Origin: Allobosea psychrotolerans
GTDB taxonomy: Bacteria > Pseudomonadota > Alphaproteobacteria > Rhizobiales > Beijerinckiaceae
DNA: 64,000 bases
Direction: 5' to 3'
Assembly: GCF_002917105.1 (NCBI RefSeq)
Contig: NZ_PQFZ01000001.1
Location: 496,001 to 560,000, forward strand
Below, piece after piece: positions 19,626-28,560 of this stretch (position 1 is its first letter; every line of letters starts with the position of its first letter). The notes under the pieces were generated by a model. It worked only from the letters and a program-made list of their open reading frames with translations. It was not told where the DNA came from and ran no database searches. The position numbers and the translations under genes were made by a program.

Positions 19626-19652
19626 CCCGGGGGTAGTTCTTCCCCCTCTGTA

Positions 19653-19688
19653 ACAAAGCCCGGTGCGCTGCAGCGAACCGGGCTTTGT
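19653..19688 (+). terminator. Probable intrinsic terminator after ftsZ
   Basis: Perfect 12-bp inverted repeat ACAAAGCCCGGT (19653-19664) / ACCGGGCTTTGT (19677-19688) with a 12-nt loop. It begins 28 bp after the ftsZ stop and its descending arm ends in TTTGTT. It would separate ftsZ from lpxC. Confidence 0.7.
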
Positions 19689-19776
19689 TCATGTCTGGAA
19701 AACCATATTTATCAACGGGATGATCAGCTTTTCCTGGCTTTGTGAGAGCTGTAACACAGCGAAAGAAAGCGTGATT

Positions 19777-19804
19777 TTGTCACCCTGTCCGAAGCGCTTA
19801 TGTT
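19777..19804 (+). promoter_or_regulatory. Candidate sigma-70-type promoter for lpxC
   Basis: TTGTCA (19777-19782), 16 bp, then TATGTT (19799-19804), in the AT-richer ~250-bp gap between the ftsZ terminator and lpxC. The gap has no supported gene: a 63-codon frame there looks random and Cys-rich. The promoter call is by eye only. Confidence 0.3.
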
Positions 19805-19936
19805 GCATCTGCACTAACGGGGACATCGACGCAGGACTTCGGTCACAGGGTTGATGTCCGAGGCATCGCAGCGACGGTCGGTTCGGGAGCCATGTCAGGC
19901 TCCGCCACGTTCCCGGCGATCAGGATTGGATACCAG

Positions 19937-20887
19937 ATGAGCTTCGATCGGCAGACGACACTGCGCGCCCCCGTGACCTTGACCGGGATCGGCGTGCACT
20001 CCGGAGCACCCGCCACCATTTGCCTGAAGCCTTCCAGCGCCAATTCGGGCGTAGTCTTCCTGCGCAAGGGGCTCGATGCCGAGCCGGCGCAATTGATCCA
20101 CGCCAAGCACACCAAGGTCAGCGCCACCGAGCTTTGCACCGTGGTCGGTGACAAGGCTTCGGCTTCGGTCGCGACCATCGAACATCTGATGTCGGCCTGC
20201 TCCGGTCTCGGCCTCGACAATGTGCTCGTCGAGATCGACGGCCCCGAGATGCCGATCATGGACGGCAGCGCCGCCGAATTCGTCAACGCGATCGAGTCGG
20301 CGGGCGTCACGACGCTGCAGGCTGCCCGGCGCTATCTCAAGATCCTGCAGCCGGTGCGCATCGAGCATGGCCGCGCCTTCGCCGAATTGCTTCCGTCGGA
20401 TCGGGACGGCTTCCGCCTCGATGTCGAGATCGATTTCGACACCACCGTGATCGGCCGCCAGCGCAAGGTCTTCGATCTTGAGCCGGTGGCTTACGCCCGC
20501 GAGATCTCCCGCGCGCGGACCTTCGGCTTCATGCGCGATGTCGAGCAGCTTTGGAAAGCAGGCTTTGCGCTGGGTGCCTCGCTCGACAACACGGTCGCGA
20601 TCGGCGAGGACAAGGTCATCAATCCCGAGGGCCTGCGCTATGCCGACGAGTTCGTGCGCCACAAGGTGCTGGACGCGATCGGCGATCTCGCGCTTGCCGG
20701 CTATCCGATCCAGGGTGAGTTCCGCTCCTATTGCGGTGGCCATCGCATGAATGTCCGCATTCTGGAGGCGCTGTTCGCCGACCGCGCCAATTACGCGATC
20801 GTCGAGGCCGAGCCGGTTTACGCCGCTCCGCGTGCGGTCCAGATGGCGGCGGCCGCGCCGGCCGCCTTCGCGCCGGATTTGCACTGA
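19937..20887 (+). CDS. lpxC: UDP-3-O-acyl-N-acetylglucosamine deacetylase LpxC
   Basis: Zinc deacetylase for the committed step of lipid A synthesis, 316 residues from ATG 19937 (MSFDRQTTLRAPVTL), which matches the usual LpxC N-terminus. An upstream ATG at 19892 has a poor distance to GGGAG. Zinc ligand regions are TIEHLMSA, and RHKVLDAIGDLAL with His and Asp; GGHRMN holds the catalytic histidine. LpxC commonly follows ftsZ in proteobacteria. Confidence 0.96.
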   Translation: MSFDRQTTLRAPVTLTGIGVHSGAPATICLKPSSANSGVVFLRKGLDAEPAQLIHAKHTKVSATELCTVVGDKASASVATIEHLMSACSGLGLDNVLVEIDGPEMPIMDGSAAEFVNAIESAGVTTLQAARRYLKILQPVRIEHGRAFAELLPSDRDGFRLDVEIDFDTTVIGRQRKVFDLEPVAYAREISRARTFGFMRDVEQLWKAGFALGASLDNTVAIGEDKVINPEGLRYADEFVRHKVLDAIGDLALAGYPIQGEFRSYCGGHRMNVRILEALFADRANYAIVEAEPVYAAPRAVQMAAAAPAAFAPDLH

Positions 20888-21083
20888 CGCGCGCCGCGAA
20901 GACGCGTTAGCGCCTTCCATTCGCCTGCTTTCTGTCGAATGTACGCAGCTGGAATCGGCTCGCAGCGGATGTTATCGCGGAGCGGCTGGTTCCGCGCCGC
21001 TATCGCTGCTCGTCCGGACGTTCCGGATCATGCGCCTCGTTTTCGACGGTGGCGCGCGGGCGGCGTCTGAGGTAAGGCATGCT

Positions 21084-21100
21084 TCCCCATTGAATGGGGA
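21084..21100 (+). promoter_or_regulatory. Hairpin in the bamD 5' leader
   Basis: Perfect 7-bp stem TCCCCAT (21084-21090) / ATGGGGA (21094-21100) with a TGA loop, 9 bp before the AGAGGA ribosome-binding site of bamD. The 235-bp lpxC-bamD gap holds nothing else I recognise. It could affect translation or mRNA stability. Confidence 0.35.
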
Positions 21101-21122
21101 CGATCGAAAGAGGACAGACGAC

Positions 21123-22037
21123 GTGAGCGTCAAGCGGCTGACCATTCCGACAATCCATCGCGCCGGATCGATGCGCAGCAGCACGGGGCTTGCTCTTGGT
21201 GTCGCCCTGATGCTCGGCGGCTGCGATACGCTGTCGAACATGAATCCCTTCGACAAGCCCGAGGTCTACAAGCCCGAGGTCGTCGCCGAGGTTCCCGCCG
21301 ACAGGCTCTATAATGAGGGCCTGGCGCGGATGCAGAACGGCGACAGCGAGGGCGCGACGAAGAAATTCGGCGAGATCGACAAGAACGCGCCGTTCTCGCC
21401 TTATGCGAAGAAGGGCCTGATCCTGTCCGCCTATACGAATTACCAGGCGAGCAAATGGGACGACGCGATCACCGCCTCGAAGCGCTTCATCGCGCAGAAC
21501 CCGGCGAGCCCTGACGCTGCCTATGCGCAGTACCTGATGGCGATGTCCTATTATAACCAGATTCCGGACGCGACGCGCGACCAGGAGCGGACGGAGAAGG
21601 CGATCGCCGCCTTTGACGAGCTGCTGCAGAAATACCCGAAGTCCGAATATGTCACCGATGCCAAGGAGAAGATCCTTGTTGCGCGCGACCAGCTCGCGGG
21701 CAAGGAGATGAATGTCGGGCGCTTCTATCTGGAGAAGCGCAACTATACCGGCGCCGTGAACCGCTTCCGCGACGTCATCACCAAGTACCAGACCACGCGC
21801 CATGTCGAGGAGGCGCTGATGCGCCTGACCGAGGCCTATATGGCGCTGGGCATCACCAATGAGGCGCAGACGGCGGCGGCCGTGCTCGGGCATAACTTCC
21901 CCGACAGCCCCTGGTACAAGGACGCCTATGTGCTGCTCGAGAGCGGCGGGCTGGCTCCGCGAGAGGATCGCGGCTCCTATATCAGCCGCGCCTTCCAGGG
22001 CTTCAGCAAGGCGGTCGTCAGCCTGAACCCGTTCTAG
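21123..22037 (+). CDS. bamD: Outer membrane assembly lipoprotein BamD
   Basis: Component of the BAM complex that folds beta-barrel proteins into the outer membrane. The signal peptide ends in a lipobox LGGC with Cys34, then KPEVYKPEVV and a TPR-rich domain with the family repeats ADRLYNEGLARMQNGD, YAQYLMAMSYYNQIPD (with DQERTEKA) and YPKSEYVTDA. 304 residues from GTG 21123, which has AGAGGA 8 bp upstream; ATG 21171 is an alternative and still keeps a signal peptide. In-frame sequence further upstream shows no protein-like features. Confidence 0.94.
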   Translation: MSVKRLTIPTIHRAGSMRSSTGLALGVALMLGGCDTLSNMNPFDKPEVYKPEVVAEVPADRLYNEGLARMQNGDSEGATKKFGEIDKNAPFSPYAKKGLILSAYTNYQASKWDDAITASKRFIAQNPASPDAAYAQYLMAMSYYNQIPDATRDQERTEKAIAAFDELLQKYPKSEYVTDAKEKILVARDQLAGKEMNVGRFYLEKRNYTGAVNRFRDVITKYQTTRHVEEALMRLTEAYMALGITNEAQTAAAVLGHNFPDSPWYKDAYVLLESGGLAPREDRGSYISRAFQGFSKAVVSLNPF

Positions 22038-22140
22038 AGCGTCTTCGAGCGAAGTGGGTACCGGTTCGCGTGAAGAGAACGCGTCGAAACGAAAAGATGG
22101 GACAATCTCCGGTCCAATCGGATCGGACCTTGCCCTAGAT
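22037..22140 (+). repeat. ~100-bp dispersed extragenic repeat, copy A
   Basis: Begins AGAGCGTCTTCGAGCGAAGT and continues through a GGTTCGCGTGAAGA...AACGCGT core, a GATCGGACC region and a final CCCTAG. Copies B (33963-34060) and C (52553-52655) have the same order of blocks on the opposite strand. The 158-bp bamD-recN gap consists mostly of this repeat. Confidence 0.8.
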
Positions 22141-22196
22141 CGAATGCATGAGGGTTTTCCGCGCATGCCCCGCTTTCTGAGCCTGCGCTAAGCGCC

Positions 22197-23882
22197 ATGC
22201 TGGCGCAGCTCTCGATACGCGACATCGTCCTGATCGACCGGCTCGATCTGAGCTTCGGCGAGGGTTTGAGCGTGCTGACCGGCGAGACCGGCGCCGGCAA
22301 GTCGATCGTGCTCGATGCCTTCGCGCTCGCTTTGGGCGGGCGCGGCGATGGCGGGCTCGTGCGCCATGGCGAGGCGCAAGGACAGGTCGGAGCGGTTTTC
22401 GACTTGCCGATGCAGCACCCGGCGCGGCTCCTGGCGCAGGCGCAGGAAATCGACACCGATGGCGACCTGATCCTGCGGCGGGTGCAATATGCGGACGGGC
22501 GCACGCGCGCTTTCGTCAACGACCAGCCGGTCAGCGTCCAGATCCTGCGGATGATCGGTGCGGCCATCGTCGAGATCCACGGCCAGCATGACGACCGCGC
22601 CCTGACCGACCCGGCGCAGCACCGCCTCATCCTCGACGGTTTCGGCGGGCTGGAAAGCCAGTCTATGGCCGTGGCAGAAGCCAGCGAGACGCTGAAGCGT
22701 GCGCGCCAGGCCTTGCAGGCGCAGCGCATCCGCGTCGAGGCCGCGCGCAAGGAGGCCGATTTCCTGCGCCATGCGGTTCAGGAACTCGGCAAGCTCGCAC
22801 CCCAGCCCGGCGAGGAAGACAGCCTCGCGGCAACCCGGCAAGGCATGATGCAGGCGGAGAAGGTCGCGCGCGACCTGATCGACGCGCATGAGGCCGTGGG
22901 CGGACAGGGCTCCCCGGTGCCGGCGCTCGCCGCCGTGCTGCGCCGTCTGGAGCGCCGTGCGACGCAGGCGCCGGACCTGATCGATCCGTCGCTCGCAGCG
23001 CTCAACACCGCGCTCGTCGCGCTGGAGGAGGCGTCCGAGACGCTGGCAGCGGCGATGCGCGCGGCCGAATACGATCCGCGCGAGCAGGAACGCGTCGAGG
23101 AGCGCCTGTTTGCCTTGCGCGCCGCCGCGCGCAAATACGACGTGCCTGTCGACGGCCTGGTCGTGCTCGCCGAGAGCATGGCTGCCGATCTCGCGGCGCT
23201 CGACGAGAGCGAGACCTCGCTCGGCCGGCTCGAGACGGAGTTGCGCGAGGCCGAGGCTGCCTTCATCAAACTGGCGAAGGCCCTGTCGGCAGAGCGCAAG
23301 CAGGCTGCGGCAAGGCTCGACGGCGCGGTCAGGGCCGAATTGCCGCCATTGAAGCTGGAGCGGGCGCGCTTCATCACCCAGATCGATTCGGACGAGACGG
23401 CGCGCGGGCCCGAAGGCTTCGACCGCGTCGAGTTCTGGGTCGAGACCAATCCCGGCACGCGGCCGGGCCCGATGATGAAGGTCGCTTCCGGCGGTGAGCT
23501 GTCGCGCTTCATGCTGGCGCTGAAGGTGGTACTGGCCGAGCGCGGCTCGGCCCCCACCCTGGTCTTCGACGAAATCGACACCGGTGTCGGCGGCGCGGTC
23601 GCGGATGCGATCGGCGAGCGCCTGGCGCGGCTCGCGCAAAAGGTCCAGGTCATCTCGGTGACCCATGCGCCGCAGGTCGCGGCCAAGGCCGGGCAGCATT
23701 TCCTGATCGCCAAATCGGCGCTCGACGGGGACAGCGCCTCGCGCACCGTCACCCGCGTCTCGGCGCTGGCCGATCAGGCGCGGCGCGAGGAGATCGCCCG
23801 CATGCTGGCGGGGGCAAGCGTCACCGAAGAGGCGAGGGCGGCGGCTGGTCGCTTGCTGAACGCCGCGGTCGCGCGAGCCTGA
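22197..23882 (+). CDS. recN: DNA repair protein RecN
   Basis: SMC-like ATPase of 561 residues acting in double-strand break repair. N-terminal Walker A GETGAGKSIVLDA (about residues 28-40) follows LSIRDIVLIDRLDLSF. The middle ~300 residues are coiled coil. The C-terminal half has the ABC signature ASGGELSRFMLALK, Walker B PTLVFDEIDTGVGGAVA and VTHAPQVAA. All RecN hallmarks are intact. No clear LexA box is visible in the short upstream gap, which is filled by a repeat. Confidence 0.96.
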   Translation: MLAQLSIRDIVLIDRLDLSFGEGLSVLTGETGAGKSIVLDAFALALGGRGDGGLVRHGEAQGQVGAVFDLPMQHPARLLAQAQEIDTDGDLILRRVQYADGRTRAFVNDQPVSVQILRMIGAAIVEIHGQHDDRALTDPAQHRLILDGFGGLESQSMAVAEASETLKRARQALQAQRIRVEAARKEADFLRHAVQELGKLAPQPGEEDSLAATRQGMMQAEKVARDLIDAHEAVGGQGSPVPALAAVLRRLERRATQAPDLIDPSLAALNTALVALEEASETLAAAMRAAEYDPREQERVEERLFALRAAARKYDVPVDGLVVLAESMAADLAALDESETSLGRLETELREAEAAFIKLAKALSAERKQAAARLDGAVRAELPPLKLERARFITQIDSDETARGPEGFDRVEFWVETNPGTRPGPMMKVASGGELSRFMLALKVVLAERGSAPTLVFDEIDTGVGGAVADAIGERLARLAQKVQVISVTHAPQVAAKAGQHFLIAKSALDGDSASRTVTRVSALADQARREEIARMLAGASVTEEARAAAGRLLNAAVARA

Positions 23883-23885
23883 TTA

Positions 23886-23983
23886 CAGCATCTGATCGAA
23901 TTCGATATTCGGTCAGATGCTGCAGAGCTTTGATTTTGCATCGGCTTGTCCCGAAAGCCGGTTTCCACTTTTCGGGCCGATGC
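23886..23983. repeat. Two palindromic extragenic units between recN and the ABC-F gene
   Basis: CAGCATCTGA (23886-23895) pairs perfectly with TCAGATGCTG (23913-23922). Next, GCATCGGC (23938-23945) pairs with GCCGATGC (23976-23983), with inner complementarity around TCCCGAAA / TTTTCGGG. This second unit closely resembles an extragenic element common in Hyphomicrobiales. It fills the convergent gap and may serve as a two-way terminator. Confidence 0.7.
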
Positions 23984-23984
23984 T

Positions 23985-25607
23985 CTAGCTGCGCAGGCCC
24001 GGCGCTTCCTGACCCGTGCGCGCGACATATTCCGTATATCCGCCGCCATAGGCATGCACGCCCTCGGGCGTCAGCTCCAGCAAACGGTTCGACAGGGCCG
24101 CCAGGAAGTGGCGGTCGTGGCTGACGAACAGCATGGTGCCCTCATATTGCGCGAGCGCCGTGATCAGCATCTCCTTGGTGGCGATGTCGAGATGGTTGGT
24201 CGGCTCGTCCAGCACCAGGAAATTCGGCGGGTCATAGAGCATCTTCGCCATGACGAGGCGCGCCTTCTCGCCGCCTGAGAGCACCCGGCAGCGCTTCTCG
24301 ACATCGTCGCCGGAGAAGCCGAAGCAGCCGGCGAGAGCCCTGAGCGAGCCCTGTCCGGCCTGGGGAAAGCTGTCCTCCAGCGATTCGAACACGGTCCGGT
24401 CGCCGTCCAGCACCTCCATGGCGTGCTGGGCGAAATAGCCCAGCTTGATGCTGCCGCCGAGCGCGACCGTGCCATTATCCGGTTGGGTGGCGCCCGTCAC
24501 CAGCTTCAACAGCGTCGATTTTCCGGCGCCGTTGACGCCCATCACGCACCAGCGCTCCTTGCGGCGCACCTGGAAGTCGAGCCCCTCATAGATGCTGCGG
24601 CTGCCATAGGCTTTGTGCACGTTCTTGAGCGTGACGACGTCCTCGCCGGAGCGCGGCGCCGGCTGGAACTCGAAGGACACCGTCTGGCGACGCTTGGGCG
24701 GCTCGACCCGGTCGATCTTCTCGAGCTTCTTCACCCGGCTCTGGACCTGGGCCGCGTGCGAGGCGCGCGCCTTGAAGCGCTCGATGAAGTTGATCTCCTT
24801 GGCGAGCATCGCCTGCTGGCGCTCGAACTGGGCCTGCTGCTGCTTCTCGGCGAGTGCGCGCTGCTCCTGGTAGAACTCGTAATTGCCGGAATAGGCGGTC
24901 AGCGAACCGCCATCGATCTCGACCACCTTGTTGACGATCCGGTTCATGAATTCGCGATCATGCGAGGTCATCAGCAGCGCGCCGTCATAGCCCTTCAGGA
25001 ACTCCTCCAGCCAGATCAGGCTCTCCAGGTCGAGATGGTTGCTCGGCTCGTCGAGCAGCATCGCGTCGGGCCGCATCAGCAGGATGCGGGCGAGCGCGAC
25101 GCGCATCTTCCAGCCGCCCGAGAGCGCGCCGACATCGCCGTCCATCATCTCCTGGCTGAAGCCCAGCCCTGCCAGCACCTCGCGCGCCCGGCCGTCGAGC
25201 GCATAGCCGTCGAGCTCCTCGAAGCGGCCCTGGACCTCGCCATAGCGCATGATGATGTCATCCATCTCCTCAGCGCGGTCGGGATCGCCCATGGCGGCCT
25301 CCAGCTCGCGCAATTCGGCGGCGACACTGCTCACCGGGCCCGCCCCGTCCATGACGGCGGAGACGGCGCTGACGCCCTTCATGTCACCGACATCCTGGCT
25401 GAAATAGCCGATGGTCACGCCGCGATCGACGCCGACCTGCCCTTCATCGGGCTGCTCCTGCCCGGTGATCATCCGGAACAAGGTGGTCTTGCCCGCGCCA
25501 TTGGGGCCGACCAGGCCGACCTTCTCCCCCTTCTGGAGGGCCGCCGAGGCCTCGATGAAGACGATCTGCTGACCGTTCTGCTTGCTGATGTTTTCGAGGC
25601 GGATCAT
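23985..25607 (-). CDS. ABC-F family ATPase (YbiT-like)
   Basis: Protein of 540 residues with two ABC ATPase domains and no membrane segment, the ABC-F layout; these proteins act on ribosomes. Domain 1 has GPNGAGKTTLFRM, LSGGWKMRVALA and MLLDEPSNHLDL; domain 2 has GVNGAGKSTLLKL, LSGGEKARLVMA and LVLDEPTNHLDI. A ~80-residue charged linker between them (FIERFKARASHAAQVQSR) is the P-site tRNA interaction motif region. Start at ATG 25607 (MIRLENISK); the reading frame extends further upstream without conserved sequence. YbiT is the closest E. coli type by linker and length. Confidence 0.9.
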   Translation of the reverse strand: MIRLENISKQNGQQIVFIEASAALQKGEKVGLVGPNGAGKTTLFRMITGQEQPDEGQVGVDRGVTIGYFSQDVGDMKGVSAVSAVMDGAGPVSSVAAELRELEAAMGDPDRAEEMDDIIMRYGEVQGRFEELDGYALDGRAREVLAGLGFSQEMMDGDVGALSGGWKMRVALARILLMRPDAMLLDEPSNHLDLESLIWLEEFLKGYDGALLMTSHDREFMNRIVNKVVEIDGGSLTAYSGNYEFYQEQRALAEKQQQAQFERQQAMLAKEINFIERFKARASHAAQVQSRVKKLEKIDRVEPPKRRQTVSFEFQPAPRSGEDVVTLKNVHKAYGSRSIYEGLDFQVRRKERWCVMGVNGAGKSTLLKLVTGATQPDNGTVALGGSIKLGYFAQHAMEVLDGDRTVFESLEDSFPQAGQGSLRALAGCFGFSGDDVEKRCRVLSGGEKARLVMAKMLYDPPNFLVLDEPTNHLDIATKEMLITALAQYEGTMLFVSHDRHFLAALSNRLLELTPEGVHAYGGGYTEYVARTGQEAPGLRS

Positions 25608-25861
25608 GCGTGCACGGAACCTGGGGAAGGGGATTTCCCGCGCCCTTACGCCATGGGGGCCGTCTGCGGAAGAGCGGGCGGGCAAATCAGGTGGTGGTGG
25701 CCGCGTCATCCACCCCCTCCATTCCCTTTTGCCGCGATCTGCTTTATGAGCCCATTTCAATCGATGGCTGCGGACTGGCTGCATTTGCGCGCCGCGCCGC
25801 TCATCGCCCGAATTCCTGCGCCGTTTCCTGATCTGCGCCGTAACCCTAGGCACGACACCTC

Positions 25862-27949
25862 ATGTCCTTTCTTCCTACGAGCCCGCCGCTCGCGCGTGCG
25901 CTCGCCGAACGCAACTATTCCGATCCGACGCCGGTGCAGAACGCCGTACTCGAGGACGCCGCGGCCGGGCGCGATCTGCTCGTCTCGTCGCAGACCGGCT
26001 CCGGCAAGACGGTGGCCTATGGCCTCGCCATCGCCACGACCCTGCTCGGCGAGGCGGAAGCCTTCGGCCGCGCCGGCAAGCCGCTGGCGCTGATCATCGC
26101 GCCGACGCGCGAATTGGCGCTGCAGGTCCAGCGCGAGCTCGCCTGGCTCTACAAATACGCCAATGCCCGCGTCATCGCCTGCGTCGGCGGCATGGACCCG
26201 CGCCGCGAGGCCGCGCTACTCGATGAAGGCGCCCATATCGTCGTGGGCACACCCGGCCGCCTGCGCGACCATATCGAGCGGCATCGCCTCGATGTTTCCG
26301 CGCTCAAGGCCGTCGTGCTCGACGAGGCCGACGAGATGCTCGATCTCGGCTTCCGCGACGATCTCGAATTCATCTTGAAGACGACGCCGGCCGAGCGTCA
26401 GAGCCTGCTGTTCTCGGCGACGCTGCCCAAGGCGATCATCCAGCTCGCGACCAACTACCAGCGCAATGCGCTGCGCATCGAGGTCACCGGCGGCTCGCGC
26501 GGCCATGCCGATATCGAATATCGCGCCATCCGAGTCTATCCGAAGGAGGCCGAACTCGCAGTCGTCAACCTGCTGCGCTTCCATGATTCGCCGTGCTCGC
26601 TCGTGTTCTGCAACACCCGCAACGCCGTGCGCCATCTCGAGGCGATCCTGCTGGAGCGCGGCTTCTCGGCCGTGGCGCTCTCGGGCGAGCTCAGCCAGAG
26701 CGAGCGCAATTCGGCGCTGCAGGCGCTGCGTGACGGGCGGGCGCGGGTCTGCGTCGCGACCGACGTCGCAGCACGCGGCATCGATCTGCCGGGCCTGACG
26801 CTGGTCATCCACGCCGAACTGCCCAACGATCCCGAGGTCATGCAGCATCGCTCGGGTCGCACCGGCCGTGCCGGCAACAAGGGCACGAGCGTCCTGCTGG
26901 TGCCGGTGTCGCGCCGCCGCAAGGCCGAGATGCTGATCGCCGAGGCAAAGGTCGAGGCGGTCTGGGCCGGGCCGCCGACGGCCGAAGAGATCCGCGCGCT
27001 CGACCAGCAGCGGCTGTTGAGCGATCCGCTGTTGACCGGAGAGGCCGACGAGGACGACGCCGCCATGGTCGAGGCGCTGCTGGCGGGACGGTCGCCACAG
27101 GAGATCGCGGCCGCGCTGGTGCGGGTCTACCGTTCGCGCCTGCCGGGGGCCGAAGAGGTCGGGGATCCGAATTTTCAACGCGATTCACGGCCGATCCGTT
27201 CGCGCGAGGAATATGCGCCACGCGAGGGTGGCCGGTTCGGCGAAGGCCGCGAGGATAGTCCGCGCGGCGAGGGGCCGCGCAAGGCCGGCCCGCGTGGCAA
27301 CACCGTGTGGTTCGTTCTGAATATTGGTCGCAAGGACGGCGCCGACCCGCGCCAATTGCTGCCGATGCTGTGCCGCCGCGGCAAGATCACGCGTGACGAG
27401 GTCGGTGCGATCCGGATCTTCGACAAGGAGACCAAGGTCGAGATCGACGCCGATGTCGCCGAGCGCTTCTACGAGCTGGCGAAAGCCGTCGACCGCGACA
27501 AGATCGTGATCCAGCCTGTCACCGGCGAGGAGGAACGGCGCCCCGCGAAGCCTTTCGCGGAGAAGGCTTCGCATGCGCCTTCGGCGTATGCGCGCCCTGA
27601 GCGCGATGCAGACCGCGCGCCTGCCAGGGCTTATGAGAAGAAGCCCTACGAGAAGAAGCCCTATGAGCGAAAGCCCTATGAGGGCGGCGAGAAAAAGCCC
27701 TATGAGGGCAAGAAGAAGGCCTATGAGGGCAAGGGCAAGCCGTTCGGCGCGGCCAAGCCCTATGATCCGGTTCGCAGCGACCGGGATGCGCTGTCCGACC
27801 CCAATGTCTCGTTCAGGTCGGGTCCGAAGCCCTATGCCGGCAAGCCGGGCGGCGCGAAGCCCTTTGCCGGGAACAAGCCGGGCTTCGGCGGCAAGCCTGC
27901 GGGCAAGCCCTTCAAGGGCAAGAAGCCTGGCCGCGACGACCGCGGCTGA
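25862..27949 (+). CDS. DEAD-box RNA helicase with DbpA-type RNA-binding domain
   Basis: Protein of 695 residues. Helicase core: Q-motif region (SDPTPVQNAVLEDA), motif I SQTGSGKT, Ia PTRELALQVQ, II DEAD in VLDEADEMLDLG, III SATLP, then CNTRN, VATDVAARGID and HRSGRTGRAG. After a charged linker comes an RRM-like DbpA domain (about residues 480-555, VWFVLNIGRKDGADPRQLLP). The tail of ~110 residues is a basic Lys/Pro/Tyr/Gly-rich repeat region, probably disordered and RNA-binding. It resembles DeaD/CsdA, involved in ribosome assembly or cold adaptation; the exact role is inferred. Confidence 0.92.
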   Translation: MSFLPTSPPLARALAERNYSDPTPVQNAVLEDAAAGRDLLVSSQTGSGKTVAYGLAIATTLLGEAEAFGRAGKPLALIIAPTRELALQVQRELAWLYKYANARVIACVGGMDPRREAALLDEGAHIVVGTPGRLRDHIERHRLDVSALKAVVLDEADEMLDLGFRDDLEFILKTTPAERQSLLFSATLPKAIIQLATNYQRNALRIEVTGGSRGHADIEYRAIRVYPKEAELAVVNLLRFHDSPCSLVFCNTRNAVRHLEAILLERGFSAVALSGELSQSERNSALQALRDGRARVCVATDVAARGIDLPGLTLVIHAELPNDPEVMQHRSGRTGRAGNKGTSVLLVPVSRRRKAEMLIAEAKVEAVWAGPPTAEEIRALDQQRLLSDPLLTGEADEDDAAMVEALLAGRSPQEIAAALVRVYRSRLPGAEEVGDPNFQRDSRPIRSREEYAPREGGRFGEGREDSPRGEGPRKAGPRGNTVWFVLNIGRKDGADPRQLLPMLCRRGKITRDEVGAIRIFDKETKVEIDADVAERFYELAKAVDRDKIVIQPVTGEEERRPAKPFAEKASHAPSAYARPERDADRAPARAYEKKPYEKKPYERKPYEGGEKKPYEGKKKAYEGKGKPFGAAKPYDPVRSDRDALSDPNVSFRSGPKPYAGKPGGAKPFAGNKPGFGGKPAGKPFKGKKPGRDDRG
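27636..27750 (+). repeat. Tandem repeats coding the helicase tail (K-K-P-Y-E units)
   Basis: Units of 12-15 bp built on AAGAAGCCCTATGAG are repeated about six times with substitutions and insertions, coding EKKPY / ERKPY / EGKKKAY. Such tracts change length by slippage, so the tail may vary between strains. Confidence 0.75.
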
Positions 27950-27988
27950 TCGCTGCCCGACCGGGTCTCCCCTGTCTTGCCTCGGCTC

Positions 27989-28063
27989 TCAGCGCAGGCC
28001 GAGGAAGGACAGGATCGCCAGGACGATCACGATCAGGCCGACGATATAGATGATGTTGTTCAT
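27989..28063 (-). CDS. 24-residue single-helix membrane microprotein
   Basis: Short frame coding MNNIIYIVGLIVIVLAILSF, then LGLR and a stop. Almost the whole protein is one hydrophobic helix with a short polar N-terminus and a C-terminal Arg. Similar ~24-residue proteins are often annotated in Hyphomicrobiales, to my knowledge without a function. GGGGC lies 5 bp before the ATG. The 3' end lies in an inverted repeat (CCTCGGC 27980-27986 / GCCGAGG 27998-28004) that may terminate both this gene and the convergent helicase gene. Confidence 0.6.
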   Translation of the reverse strand: MNNIIYIVGLIVIVLAILSFLGLR

Positions 28064-28260
28064 GGTAGCCCCGGTTCCGGGCGGGCTACGCCAGCCCGCG
28101 TGAAGAGTGCGTCACGATTTGCGTGACGCGAAGTGAACCGGGTTCGCTGGCAAAGGTTCCTGGATCGCGGCGCAGTTGCGAGCCTGAGCCGCGTGCTGCA
28201 GTCTCAAATGCCGGGGGAGCCGGATCGCTCCGGCTCCCATATCGCGCGTCATCGTCGTGA

Positions 28261-28560
28261 TCAGCGGCAGCGCGTCACGGGGCGCTCGACATAGCCGAGG
28301 CCGGGGACGAAGCGCGTCCGCAGCACGGTGTAGCAGCCGCCATAATAGCCGCCGGCATAGATCGGGCGGCCCCAGCCGCGATGACCCCAACGGCCGTGGC
28401 CTCCGCCGAAATGACCGAAATGGCCGTGATGACCGTGGCCGCCATGCCAACCAGGTGCCGCCTGGGCGGCGGAGGCGGTGGCGAGCGAGCCGCCGATCAG
28501 GGCGCCAGCGCCCAGGACGAAGGCGGTGGCGAGGCCGGCGACGGTGGTGCGAGTGGTCAT
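28261..28560 (-). CDS. Small secreted Gly/His-rich protein
   Basis: 99 residues starting MTTRTTVAGLATAFVLGAGA, a Sec signal peptide with probable cleavage after SAAQA. The mature part has a His/Gly-rich stretch (HGGHGHHGHFGHFGGG), then WGRPIYAGGYYGG and two cysteines in GGCYTVLRTRFVPGLG and VTRCR. GGGAGA lies 5 bp before the start at 28560. It may bind metal or act in the periplasm; this is inference from composition only. Proteins of this kind are frequent in Bosea-like genomes. Confidence 0.65.
   Translation of the reverse strand: MTTRTTVAGLATAFVLGAGALIGGSLATASAAQAAPGWHGGHGHHGHFGHFGGGHGRWGHRGWGRPIYAGGYYGGCYTVLRTRFVPGLGYVERPVTRCR

Noticed and set aside
19663-19854. 63-codon frame between ftsZ and lpxC
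   Set aside because: It starts inside the ftsZ terminator hairpin, has no ribosome-binding site and its Cys-rich sequence matches nothing I know.
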